Source: Nostoc sp. S13 (GTDB lineage: Bacteria; Cyanobacteriota; Cyanobacteriia; Cyanobacteriales; Nostocaceae). From it: a stretch of DNA of 62,654 nt. How positions within the stretch are numbered: the stretch's first letter is position 1; each line of letters starts with the position of its first letter. A model generated the notes under the pieces. It made no database searches and was not told where the DNA came from. It saw nothing but the letters and a program-made list of their open reading frames with translations. The stretch is from the NCBI RefSeq assembly GCF_029379315.1, contig NZ_JAQYWQ010000024.1, forward strand, positions 1 through 62,654, written 5' to 3'. This document shows, piece by piece, positions 8,634 through 17,065 of this stretch. The position numbers were made by a program, and so were the translations under genes.

Positions 8634-9362
8634 TCACAGAGATCGAGTGGGAAAGAACGGAGCCAGCCAAAGTTGTATCTGGACATCCCAACCGAGAAGA
8701 ATAGCAATTGCTGTGGATATGATCGCTACGCCACCAATTCGCTGCAACGCTGCACTATGAGAGCGGAGATTGAGAATTCGTTGGCTGAGTAATCGTCCAC
8801 CGTAGGCGATCGCTAACAAAGGCAAACCTGCTCCGATTCCATAAGCAACCAGTAGCCAAAATGCACCTACGACTTGATGATTAACTGCTGCTAGGACTAA
8901 AATTCCCCCCAAAACTGGCCCAGCACAGGGAGTCCACAAAAGCCCCAACTGAGTACCTAGCCAAAACTCTCCCATGAGTCCGATTCGTGGACTATTTTTA
9001 GCCCACTTCCCAACTGGAATATAAGTAAATATTCGGTAACTCCAGGTGGGGAAAATTGCCAGTAATCCCAAAAATAAAAGCAGTGCGATCGCACCATTCC
9101 GTAATAAATTAGCCAAGCCTGTAAACCAGCTTGCTGTTACACCTAGTAAACTACCTGCCAGTGCAAAACCAGCGATTAATCCCCCTAACAGTGCTACTGG
9201 CCCGTAAGTATGCGATTGGAGCGTAGACGCGGAGCGGCTTGTCGTCAGACATCGGCCCAATAGCACAGGCAAAATCGGTAAAACACACGGGGAAAGCACA
9301 TTCAGAACTCCCCCCAATAACGCCAGACTGATTGATAAAGTAGAAGTCGTCACACAATGCAA
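8634..9362 (-). CDS. CcdA/DsbD-type thiol electron transporter
   Basis: 242 residues from the TTG at 9362; GTG at 9353 is an alternative and neither has a strong ribosome site. Six hydrophobic segments are visible. The two CcdA cysteines lie in LSPCVLPILP (near residue 25) and TPCAGPVLGG (near 142). CcdA carries reducing equivalents from cytoplasmic thioredoxin across the membrane to extracytoplasmic thiol proteins. The neighbouring redoxin at 9710-10321 is of the DipZ type, so the two look like the separated halves of a DipZ protein. About ten residues (CLTTSRSAST) after VLLGR are encoded by a dispersed repeat (about 9220-9250). Confidence 0.85.
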   Translation of the reverse strand: MHCVTTSTLSISLALLGGVLNVLSPCVLPILPVLLGRCLTTSRSASTLQSHTYGPVALLGGLIAGFALAGSLLGVTASWFTGLANLLRNGAIALLLFLGLLAIFPTWSYRIFTYIPVGKWAKNSPRIGLMGEFWLGTQLGLLWTPCAGPVLGGILVLAAVNHQVVGAFWLLVAYGIGAGLPLLAIAYGGRLLSQRILNLRSHSAALQRIGGVAIISTAIAILLGWDVQIQLWLAPFFPTRSL

Positions 9363-9709
9363 GGATTTTAGTAGGACTTACGCAAAATATCTCTCAAACT
9401 CTGATTTCCACCGTTCGCGCAGCGTCTCCCCTTGGGAGAAGTTCAGAGACGCTCGCGGACTCGCTTTGCGTGACGCTAACGGCGGAAGCCGCCGCTCCGA
9501 CTTCTCTCTGTGCCCTCAGTGCCTCTGCGGTTCGTTATTCCGTAACTTCCTATTTAGATTGACCCCATGCCTTAAAACATTGGCTCTGGTTAAAGATTTG
9601 GGATTTTTCCATAGTTAAAACACAGAGGGCTGCTGAAACCTTTTTAGATTTGAGAGTTTTGAATCTTTTAATCCAAAATCCAAAATCTAAAATTCGGTCA
9701 TAATTCTTT
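9363..9709. repeat. Intergenic mosaic of small dispersed repeats
   Basis: The 347-bp gap contains no gene. It holds a GGACTTACGCA half-site (about 9375-9385, the same sequence as the palindrome at 13183), a run of CGTCTC/GACGC-type repeat pieces (9410-9510), the CTCTGCGGTTCG phrase, and a CCAAAATCC repeat near 9672-9690. The pieces appear to be nested in one another. Confidence 0.6.
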
Positions 9710-10321
9710 CTACCTCAATAGCTGGCGGATAGTTTGCTCTATTTTTTCATATGACCCTTCACCAATATGGTCATATTGCAACAAGCCCTGACGGTCAGCC
9801 AAAAACATATGAGGCCAATACTGATTGTCGTAAGCGTTCCAAGTTTTATATTCGTTATCAACCGGAACCGGATAAGTAATTTTGTGTTGTCTTAATGCTT
9901 TTTTTATGTTGTTTGCATCTCGCTCAAAGGCAAATTCTGGTGTGTGGATGCCAATCACCTTGAGTCCCTGTGACTCATACTGCCGATGCCATCTAGTGAT
10001 GTAGGGCAGAGTACGCTGGCAGTTAATACAAGCAAAAGTCCAAAACTGGATCAGAACAACATTGCCTTTGAGGTCAGCGATCGACAAAGGTGTAGAATTA
10101 AGCCACTGACTAATACCCTGAAACTCTGGCAAACTGTTGCCTACTGGAGGTTTCACTGCAATAGTTTCCGAGCCTTGCGTATTGTTACGATTTGCAGTAG
10201 AGATAGAAGGGGCATTCACTTTTCTGAACTTGGGAAAAGCTGTTGTGGCTGCACCGATTCCGACAACCCCTAACCCAAGGTAAAAAAGTAACTGACGTCG
10301 GCGGAGTAGGTTGTAATTCAT
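9710..10321 (-). CDS. DipZ/TlpA-like membrane-anchored thiol redoxin
   Basis: 203 residues from ATG 10321, chosen because AGGAG lies about seven bases upstream; the longer ORF start at 10345 has no such site. An N-terminal RRRQLLFYLGLGVVGIG segment anchors or exports it. The thioredoxin fold follows, with FWTFACINCQRTLPY: a C-I-N-C active site rather than CPPC. This motif, with GIHTPEFAFE and YWPHMFLADRQG, is typical of the TlpA-like domain of DipZ. It is probably reduced by the CcdA protein encoded 347 bp downstream on the same strand and acts outside the cytoplasmic membrane. Client proteins unknown. Confidence 0.85.
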   Translation of the reverse strand: MNYNLLRRRQLLFYLGLGVVGIGAATTAFPKFRKVNAPSISTANRNNTQGSETIAVKPPVGNSLPEFQGISQWLNSTPLSIADLKGNVVLIQFWTFACINCQRTLPYITRWHRQYESQGLKVIGIHTPEFAFERDANNIKKALRQHKITYPVPVDNEYKTWNAYDNQYWPHMFLADRQGLLQYDHIGEGSYEKIEQTIRQLLR

Positions 10322-10437
10322 CAGAATTTCTCCTGTTGAGGTCAAAGCGCCAAAGTATAGGGATTGGAATCAAGATTTTCGTGGAACCAGTCCCTAGTAC
10401 TCAGTACTAGAAAAGTGAGATGCAAAGCTAGTTGTGG

Positions 10438-10731
10438 CTAGGGCTTGCTGGAAGCGGGCGATTTCATAGCATCGCCAGCTTTATCTTTACCCATAGCATC
10501 TTTGCCCATAGCACCGCCGGCTTTGTCTTTACCTATAGCACCACCCGCTTTGTCTTTACCCATAGCATCGCCGGCTTTGTCTTTACCCATAGCATCGCCG
10601 GCTTTGTCTTTATTCATAGCAGGAGAGGCTTCAGGAGCAATTTGATTGTTGGTTTCAGGAGTGCTAGAGCAAGCAGTGAGACTGGTAGTTAAAATCAGAC
10701 CAGCAATTAAAGAAAGTGTTTTCCAGTTCAT
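10438..10731 (-). CDS. Small lipoprotein with nine-residue tandem repeats
   Basis: 97 residues. A lipoprotein signal (SLIAGLILTTSLTAC) predicts lipidation at the Cys near position 21. A short acidic spacer precedes six near-identical units of the type M-G-K-D-K-A-G-D/G-A, one of them shortened to M-G-K-D-A, then KSPASSKP. The DNA is a 27-bp minisatellite, so copy number may vary between strains. The repeat is charged and probably disordered or helical. It follows the redox cluster on the same strand but is not obviously in its operon. I do not recognise a function. Confidence 0.75.
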   Translation of the reverse strand: MNWKTLSLIAGLILTTSLTACSSTPETNNQIAPEASPAMNKDKAGDAMGKDKAGDAMGKDKAGGAIGKDKAGGAMGKDAMGKDKAGDAMKSPASSKP

Positions 10732-11753
10732 AGTCTTCTTTCGTTCTTAGGAGAGTTCTTTTTGTATTGATTGATCAGAGGAAACTAAACTACAGGCAGA
10801 TTCATCAAGGCTATTGGCGTAAAGAAGATGCCTTCTTCTAGAAGACTTCATCAAACTTTTACTACTGCGTAGCTTGCCGCCGTAGGCATCGCACTGAAGC
10901 GATCGCATCTACGTTGCAATGAAATAACGCCTTTGGTTCTAATACAACTTTGAATAATATTAGTAAAGGCGATTGTATTACTCCTGATCTTTGAGTTATC
11001 CCGAATATCCAAACTATCTCTGTTAGGACTGAAGCCTTTCTGAAACTAAGCCATGATTTTCATAAATTTATCCCTTGAGAAATTTTAGTTGATTCTCAGC
11101 ATTTTCTCAGGCAATTATGGGAGTTTAGAGCTACCACCTAATTTAGGTATTCTCTCAGCGAAACCTGATTCTGAAGTGAATGAACGCAACTTAACATAAT
11201 CAGGAATGCGTTTCTAACCCTGCCAATTAATAGGCCACTAACCCTCATTCGCGACAAGTTAAGGCAAAGTTAGTTTTGTCAACAGTAATTAAGCGATAAA
11301 TAAACTCGGATATTATTAAATAAGATTCTTGCTCTCTCTACGAACCCACAGAGAGGTATAGGGTGAGGTTTTACAAGGCTTTTTACACTCATTGAGATGC
11401 TCCCAATGACTAGAAATAAAAACGTACAGAGCACCTCTGTTACAAAGTTCTGATGCCTGCGGCGGGCTGTGCCAACGGATAGCGCCACGGAGAGCGAGTC
11501 CGCGAGCGTCGGAAACCTCCGCTCAGACTTGGCGCTAAATTTATTTATGGTTACTGAGCTTGTCGAAGTATGGGGTTCTTACTTTTAACTTTTGAATGAG
11601 TGACTTTTGACTTCCCCGAACGCGAGTGCGTCTCCAAGAGTTGGGGCTGACTAACCCCTGCTAAATCTACGCTGTGGTAAACCAGCCTGATGAGAGATAC
11701 ATTCTGGTTTTGGGAACACTAGATTTACCACTAGACTTAACGGGAAGGAGTTG
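10732..11753. other. 1.0-kb intergenic region, no gene recognised
   Basis: The open frames here lack coding character. Pieces of GC-rich dispersed repeats occur at about 10866-10914 (with HIP1) and 11455-11525. A G-T-rich AT background surrounds them. The promoter of the TPR gene is presumably in the last part; AAGGAG at 11745-11750 serves as its ribosome site. Confidence 0.5.
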
Positions 11754-12854
11754 ATGTCTAAAGGCGGTTGCTATAACATCTCGAAAAATACAGTTCCCCT
11801 GCAATTACCCATAACATTTTTAAAACCAGTGAAGCGTAATACAATTACCCATGAATTTGACTCTGGTTCCCAAGCAGAAATACTATCTCCACAGGAAAGT
11901 GACGAGCATTTATCAGAAGCGTCCAAGCTACTACAGCAAGGAATTCAACAGCAGCAAGCTGGTGAATTAATCGTGGCTATCAAGTCTTTACAACAATCCT
12001 TGGGGCTGTTTCAGGCAGTTGGGGATTTGCAAAAACAAGCACAAGTACTTTCTTTTTTAGGATTGGTAACTTACAGCGCTGGAGATTACAAAGGTACTAT
12101 CTCCTACTGCCAACAGTGTATGTCTTTGAGCGAAGAAACCTCAAATTTAGCATTGCAGATGCAAGCACTTTCCCATTTAGGCAATGCATACCGTCACCTA
12201 AATAACCATCAAAAAGCAATTGAGTTTCTGGAAAAATGTTTGAAAATAACGCAGCAACTGCAAGACAAACGCAGTCAAGTAGCAGCACTGAATAATTTGG
12301 GATTGGTGTATAAAGCTTCGGGCAACTTTACACAGGCAATTGAGTACCAGCATCAAAGCCTAGAAATTGTGCGGAAACTCAAAGATAATTGGGGCGAGGA
12401 ACAGGTACTCAAGAATTTGGGTAATGCTTGGTATGCTTTGAACAATTACCCAAAAGCGATCGCCTATTATGAGCAGTGTGTAGTAATATCACGCTCCTTA
12501 AAAAATGTTCGTAGTACTTCTCAGGTGCTAAAAAATCTCGGAAATGCTTGTTATGCTTTAGGTGATTATGCTAAAGCCATTAAGTATTATGAAGATCGAT
12601 TGCAATTAGCCAAAGAAACTCAAGACAAGCGTAGCGAGGAACAATCTTTAGGTAGTTTAGGAGTTGCTTGTGAAGCTTTGGGTGACTATAACAAAGCAAT
12701 TACATATTATGAAGAACGTTTGCAGTTAGCTAGGAATATCAAAGACCATCGCAGTGAAGAACAAGCTCTTGCCAGTCTGAAAGTCGCTTGCTACGCCTTG
12801 GGTGATTATGCCAAAGCTATGCAATACCAGCAGGAAACATCTCCAAATAGTTAA
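11754..12854 (+). CDS. Tetratricopeptide-repeat protein
   Basis: 366 residues from ATG 11754, three bases after AAGGAG (a TTG lies between). After an unstructured head of about 50 residues come seven or so TPR units of about 40 residues each, with recurring GDYxKAIxYYE and LGNAxYALG/NN patterns, closest to the NB-ARC/LGN-type TPR_12 repeats common in cyanobacteria. No CHAT, kinase or other catalytic domain is fused and there is no signal peptide, so it is probably a cytoplasmic scaffold. The last units are very alike at the protein level, suggesting recent internal duplication. No neighbouring gene gives a role. Confidence 0.85.
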   Translation: MSKGGCYNISKNTVPLQLPITFLKPVKRNTITHEFDSGSQAEILSPQESDEHLSEASKLLQQGIQQQQAGELIVAIKSLQQSLGLFQAVGDLQKQAQVLSFLGLVTYSAGDYKGTISYCQQCMSLSEETSNLALQMQALSHLGNAYRHLNNHQKAIEFLEKCLKITQQLQDKRSQVAALNNLGLVYKASGNFTQAIEYQHQSLEIVRKLKDNWGEEQVLKNLGNAWYALNNYPKAIAYYEQCVVISRSLKNVRSTSQVLKNLGNACYALGDYAKAIKYYEDRLQLAKETQDKRSEEQSLGSLGVACEALGDYNKAITYYEERLQLARNIKDHRSEEQALASLKVACYALGDYAKAMQYQQETSPNS

Positions 12855-13108
12855 AAAGCAAGACAGGGAAACAATTCCAGAACTAGCCCTTTCAAGGTGA
12901 CTCATGAAGAGTGCTGAGTTCCGTTAGCGGATAACTCAGGTTTAGCGCGTGCTGGGTGCTGAGTTAAAAGACCGCCTACAAGAGGCATTGCTTTTACCCT
13001 ATTCCCTAGTCAGATTTTCTTTATCGAAACAGAATAAAGGTGTCAGTGGTCAGAATACAGGAAAGGTATTTTGACCGAAAAAGCGGATGAATAGACTCTT
13101 TTTAGACC

Positions 13109-13131
13109 CCACCAAATCTACGATTTGGTGG
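13109..13131. repeat. Short palindrome related to the one at 298-340
   Basis: Ten-base perfect arms (CCACCAAATC / GATTTGGTGG) around TAC. The core is the same as in the palindrome near the left end of the window. Confidence 0.6.
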
Positions 13132-13182
13132 TCAACTTTCGTAGTGGCGGGTCGAAATCCCCAACTGATAGCGAGTCTTCTC

Positions 13183-13225
13183 CAGGACTTACGCACCGTC
13201 GCTTGTGCCAGTTGCGTAAGTCCTG
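13183..13225. repeat. Inverted repeat of the GGACTTACGCA family
   Basis: Thirteen-base perfect arms, 13183-13195 and 13213-13225 (CAGGACTTACGCA and its complement), around a 17-nt loop. A single arm also occurs near 9375. Confidence 0.65.
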
Positions 13226-13328
13226 AGAGAAACTTAATCCATGCACTTATCGAATTTTTCAAAATGATATAGCTACAATAGCTGTAGTGGTTGATTCGCC
13301 AAAAAAAAGTAAGTATCTTTTAAAAGCA

Positions 13329-13357
13329 TTGACAAATGCTCAAGATTATGCTATAAT
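13329..13357 (+). promoter_or_regulatory. Consensus sigma-70-type promoter with a palindrome over the -35 box
   Basis: TTGACA at 13329-13334, a spacer of exactly 17 bases and TATAAT at 13352-13357. The -35 box is the centre of GCATT-GACA-AATGC (13326-13339), a possible operator. No open reading frame follows; a hairpin at 13368-13413 begins about ten bases after the -10 box. Confidence 0.65.
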
Positions 13358-13367
13358 TAAAAGCACG

Positions 13368-13413
13368 ATAGGAAAAAGGCTCGATTAAGGATTATATCAA
13401 GCCTTTTTCCTAT
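13368..13413 (+). ncRNA. Candidate small RNA or leader hairpin
   Basis: Fourteen-base perfect arms (13368-13381, 13400-13413; ATAGGAAAAAGGCT and its complement) around an 18-nt loop, placed at the expected transcription start of the promoter just upstream. No known family was recognised and no terminator is clear, so the 3' end is unknown. The rest of 12855-13738 holds no gene. Confidence 0.4.
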
Positions 13414-13738
13414 GGTTGAAACAGATATTAATAATACAAAAGTTTTTACTAGATTGAATAAGAAAACCTAATCAATAAAACCAGCGTATACATACGGTGG
13501 AATAAACGCTTTGGCGTTGTAACTCTCAAACTGAAGATCCGAAAAGAAAAATTTAGGTATCTGTTAAACTAAGTCGTCTTAGCGACGTGAACAGGCTCTG
13601 ATGAGTTTGGCGATCACAGTTATTCTGAAAAAGAAAAAGCGGACGGATTTAACAATTGACAACTATTTGTAATAACTAGGCTGTGGCTAATCTGTGTAGA
13701 GAAGTTTATCGGGACGATTAACAATTCAAAATTCAAAA

Positions 13739-14437
13739 TTACTCGCACAGGTCAATTCCCTCCATTGTCTTTTGTTGCTGAAGATATACGAGAACTTCTA
13801 ATGTATCTACTTGGGGAAATTGGGCGTAAAAATTACTCACACTCCAAAAGGGTTCTGGTGTTTCCAAGACAATTGTGCGATCGCCCCACTGTTCTAACCA
13901 GGGTAGCAATTTTGGTGGCGCTACTGGAGTACATAGCCAAACTGCTGCTGGAGAAAGCATTTTGAGAGCAGTTGCCGCTACCGCTATTGTCATACCTGTA
14001 GCAATGCCATCATCAACTAAGATCAGTGTGGCATCCTTTGGATTCACCTGCGGACAAGCAGAAATTAATTGAGCCTCAAGAGACTTAGCTTGATTAATCG
14101 CTTTATTTAAAGCTACTTCCCGCCTCTGGGCATCATGTTTAGAGCGAAAGAGCTTTTGATCAGTCCAAAGAACATTCCCGGAAGTCGTGACTGCACCAAT
14201 TGCTAACTCTGGGTTTTCTGGATGGCTAATCTTTTTCGCCACAACAATTGTCAACGGACAATCCAAAAGACGTGCTATTGGTGCTGCTACTGGTACACCC
14301 CCTCTTGGCAAAGCATAAACAATTGGTACAGGCTTTACCCCAGAATCAACAGCTTGCTGAGTCAAAACATCATGAATCACTCGCGCCAATTCCTCACCCG
14401 CATGGGTGCGATCGGCGAAAAATGGGGTATGTGACAT
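13739..14437 (-). CDS. Phosphoribosyltransferase-domain protein
   Basis: 232 residues from the ATG at 14437, which has GGGGGA a few bases upstream; the longer frame starts at 14452. A type I PRTase fold is visible: VYALPRGGVPVAAPIARLL near the N-terminus and the PRPP-binding loop LILVDDGIATGMTIAVAATAL (two acidic residues before GIATG). This family of stand-alone PRTases, often annotated only as phosphoribosyltransferase, is frequent in cyanobacteria and actinobacteria; the substrate is not known. The gene is single, with no purine or pyrimidine genes nearby. Confidence 0.85.
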   Translation of the reverse strand: MSHTPFFADRTHAGEELARVIHDVLTQQAVDSGVKPVPIVYALPRGGVPVAAPIARLLDCPLTIVVAKKISHPENPELAIGAVTTSGNVLWTDQKLFRSKHDAQRREVALNKAINQAKSLEAQLISACPQVNPKDATLILVDDGIATGMTIAVAATALKMLSPAAVWLCTPVAPPKLLPWLEQWGDRTIVLETPEPFWSVSNFYAQFPQVDTLEVLVYLQQQKTMEGIDLCE

Positions 14438-14631
14438 GGTTTCCCCCAGCATCTTAGGACGGCACTGCTTTTATGATGACTGAATTTTGTCTCAAATTAA
14501 CTGATACAATAAGATTTGTATAAATAATAAGTATTCAGCAAAAGTCTATTTATTCTGATAAATCTCCAACCAGAGCAGTATTTAACTCAGATAAGACAGC
14601 TGGTGCTGATGATGCCAAAATCTTGATTTTC

Positions 14632-15312
14632 ATGAGCAGCGAAACCCAACTCAGCCTCTTCGACGACTCAACCTTTAACCAACGAGAACTGATTCCTACA
14701 GACGCGAAAATTGCGATCGCTCCGGGAACTTATTCCAGCATAACGGAGTTGGCACAGGATTGCGATCACTGTCACCGTTGTCCATTGGGAGACACTCGGA
14801 CTCATGCTGTTGTCGGACGCGGAAATCTCAAAGCCCCAATTATGGTTATAGGGGAAGCGCCTGGTCAAAATGAAGATGAAACTGGTTTACCATTTGTCGG
14901 CAGATCAGGGCAATTGCTAGAGAAAATTTTGGCATCTGTGAATCTGACTACTGAGCATGATGTATACATTGCCAATATCAACAAATGCCGCCCACCAGAT
15001 AATAGAGTTCCTACTCCTGTGGAAGTGGCGGCTTGTCTACCCTACTTACTAGAACAAATTCGCCTTGTTGACCCGAAAATCATTCTGTTAACAGGTGCAA
15101 CTGCTGTTAAAAGTATCACTGGCGATAAGCGGGGGATTACGAAAATTCGCGGACAGTGGTTGGAGTGGGAAGAGCGTTTATGTATGCCAATTTTTCATCC
15201 TTCCTACTTGCTGCGTAACCCTTCTAAGGAAAGAGGTGCGCCGAAATGGTTGATGTGGCAGGATATTCAGGCAGTGCGTGCCAAGTTAGACGAAATCCAA
15301 AATAACAGCTAA
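14632..15312 (+). CDS. Uracil-DNA glycosylase, family 4 (iron-sulfur type)
   Basis: 226 residues from ATG 14632 (a TTG at 14623 is the alternative). It removes uracil from DNA at the first step of base excision repair. The iron-sulfur cysteines appear as CDHCHRC near residue 45 and further Cys in INKCRPP and VAACLPYL. The active-site motif GEAPGQNEDETGLPFVGRSG and the late HPSYLLR motif are those of family 4/5 enzymes. The first 30 or so residues are a non-conserved head. It is transcribed away from the PRTase gene. Confidence 0.92.
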   Translation: MSSETQLSLFDDSTFNQRELIPTDAKIAIAPGTYSSITELAQDCDHCHRCPLGDTRTHAVVGRGNLKAPIMVIGEAPGQNEDETGLPFVGRSGQLLEKILASVNLTTEHDVYIANINKCRPPDNRVPTPVEVAACLPYLLEQIRLVDPKIILLTGATAVKSITGDKRGITKIRGQWLEWEERLCMPIFHPSYLLRNPSKERGAPKWLMWQDIQAVRAKLDEIQNNS

Positions 15313-15385
15313 TTTGGTCAACTTGCTTAAAATATCTAGCCAGGCATTGAGGTCGTCGAAAGAATAGTATGTCACCTCCATTGAT

Positions 15386-15910
15386 ATGTATGTGGAAGTT
15401 TTATCAGCTTCAATAGACGACAAACCACTCATCCAGCAGATGATGGAGCTTTACCAATATGACTTTTCAGAGTTTGAAAACAAGCATCTTAATGAGCATG
15501 GTTACTTTGGCTATCCATACCTAGATTACTACTGGGTTGAAAGCGAGAGTGCTTCGCACACGCTTCGCGATCGCTACCCCTTCATTGTGCGCGTTGGGGG
15601 AAAGCTTGCCGGATTCGTTTTGGTGAATCAGTACACTTACATTCCAGGCAGTCAGTATTCAATCGCAGAATTCTTTATCTTACGAAGGTACAGACAACAA
15701 GGGATTGGTAAAAATGTCGCCTTTCAAATCTTTGATAGATTTTGCGGGAAATGGGAGATCCATGAGATAACCACAAATGTAGTTGCTCGAAAATTCTGGA
15801 GTCGTGTGATTGCAGAGTACACAGCCGGAAAATTTACAGAAACGGTAATGGAGGTTGACGATTGGCGAGGAACGATACACTGTTTTGACAATACTGATAG
15901 GGTGCAATAG
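15386..15910 (+). CDS. GNAT-family N-acetyltransferase
   Basis: 174 residues. The acetyl-CoA-binding region is visible as FFILRRYRQQGIGKNVAFQIFD (R-x-x-G-x-G/A type) near residues 94-115, with the preceding beta strand GKLAGFVLV. The substrate cannot be inferred. The stretch SESASHTLRDRYPF (about 15540-15580) is encoded by a GCTTCGCACACGCTTCGCGATCGC-type repeat and looks like an in-frame insertion. It lies 82 bases before an ABC transporter ATPase gene on the same strand, with no evidence of co-transcription. Confidence 0.8.
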   Translation: MYVEVLSASIDDKPLIQQMMELYQYDFSEFENKHLNEHGYFGYPYLDYYWVESESASHTLRDRYPFIVRVGGKLAGFVLVNQYTYIPGSQYSIAEFFILRRYRQQGIGKNVAFQIFDRFCGKWEIHEITTNVVARKFWSRVIAEYTAGKFTETVMEVDDWRGTIHCFDNTDRVQ

Positions 15911-15992
15911 TGATGTGAGCAATTTATTTATTATGCTGTCGATTATTGTATTATAATTGTAGTACAAAATCACCTGAAGGGGTTCATCGGTG

Positions 15993-17039
15993 ATGTCAGC
16001 CGTAGAACTGGAAAATTTATCCAAGAGGTTCACTCTGAGTAGGGGTTGGGGACGCAACCGCACTCACAAAGAGATTGTCGCCGTAGATGGCATTAGTCTG
16101 AGCGTTCGAGATGGTCAAGCAATCGCCTTTATCGGCCCCAATGGGGCGGGGAAGTCCACTACAATCAAGATGTTGACAGGCATACTACAGCCCACATCTG
16201 GCACAGCACAGTTACTAGGATTAAACCCTTGGCGAAATCGGCGCGAACTGGCTTATCAGATTGGGGTAGTGTTTGGACAGCGATCGCAGTTATGGTATCA
16301 CCTACCTCCCCGCGATACCTTAGAGTTACTGGCGCGAATCTATAATCTTAATCGGCAAGAATACATCAAACGTCGTGACCAACTCGTTGAGCGTTTTGAC
16401 CTTAGCCCGTTCTGGAATACTCCAGTACGTAAATTGTCTTTAGGTCAGCGAATGCGAGCAGAAGTAGCAGCCAGCTTACTCCATGCACCTAAAGTACTAT
16501 TCCTCGACGAACCCACAATTGGACTGGATGTAATTGCTCGTCAGAAATTACGCGACCTCATCCGCGAGTGGAACCGCAATGAGGGGGTAACGGTGTTTCT
16601 CACCAGCCACGATGCCGGCGACATTGAACAAGTAGCGCAACGAGTAGTGGTAATTAATCACGGGCATGTGGTACTTGATGACAAAGTTTCGGCAATGCGC
16701 CGCCAATACCTTGGCTCTACCACTGGCATTTGTACTAGATTTTTTGGCAACCTTCTTAGTGGGCTTAGGAGCTTTTTGGCTGGAAAACACCACCGGGCTA
16801 ATGCTCATTTACTCACGGTTGATGATGATTTTGGGTGGGATGCTGATTCCCTTGGAACTGCTACCAGAAGCCTGGCAGCCAATACTACAAGCTCTACCCT
16901 TTGCCAGTATTTTGTATGGCCCGGCGCGTTTATTTGTGCATCCCGACCTAGCTTTTGCCAGTCAATTGTTAGTGCGGCAGGGAGTTGCCATCGCTGTGCT
17001 GGCTCTGTTGGTGGCCCTTGTGTACCGCACGGCAGTTAA
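15993..17039 (+). pseudogene. ABC-2 exporter ATPase, 3' end lost by internal deletion
   Basis: The ATPase is intact through residue about 240 from ATG 15993: Walker A GPNGAGKST, signature LSLGQRMRAE, Walker B VLFLDEPTIGLD and the H-loop TSHDAGDIEQ. After MRRQYLG (near 16712) the frame no longer encodes ATPase sequence; it runs in the wrong frame over a permease gene to 17039. The roughly 90-residue C-terminal domain usual for this NatA/DUF990-partner subfamily is gone. The nucleotide-binding core might still fold, but the partner permease is beheaded, so the exporter is probably dead. Confidence 0.75.
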
Positions 17040-17064
17040 ACGTATCCACGCGCATGGAGGTTGA
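16714..17064 (+). pseudogene. ABC-2 permease fragment (C-terminal half)
   Basis: From about 16714 the frame one base away from the ATPase encodes ALPLAFVLDFLATFL ... LMMILGGMLIPLELLPEAW ... LVRQGVAIAVLALL, the last four membrane segments of an ABC-2 (DUF990-type) permease, ending at the TGA at 17062-17064. The first half, its start codon and the end of the ATPase gene are missing. The simplest explanation is one deletion joining the two genes at about 16712. Confidence 0.75.
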
Positions 17065-17065
17065 T

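Noticed and set aside
11279..11488. 69-residue minus-strand ORF in the gap before the TPR gene
   Set aside because: No ribosome site, no conserved pattern, and it runs through a GC-rich dispersed repeat.
13585..13640. CTGATGAG ... GAAA, resembling a hammerhead ribozyme core
   Set aside because: Stem II would have to form between GTTTGGCG and AGTTATTC-type sequence that does not pair, and the base before GAAA is T rather than C.
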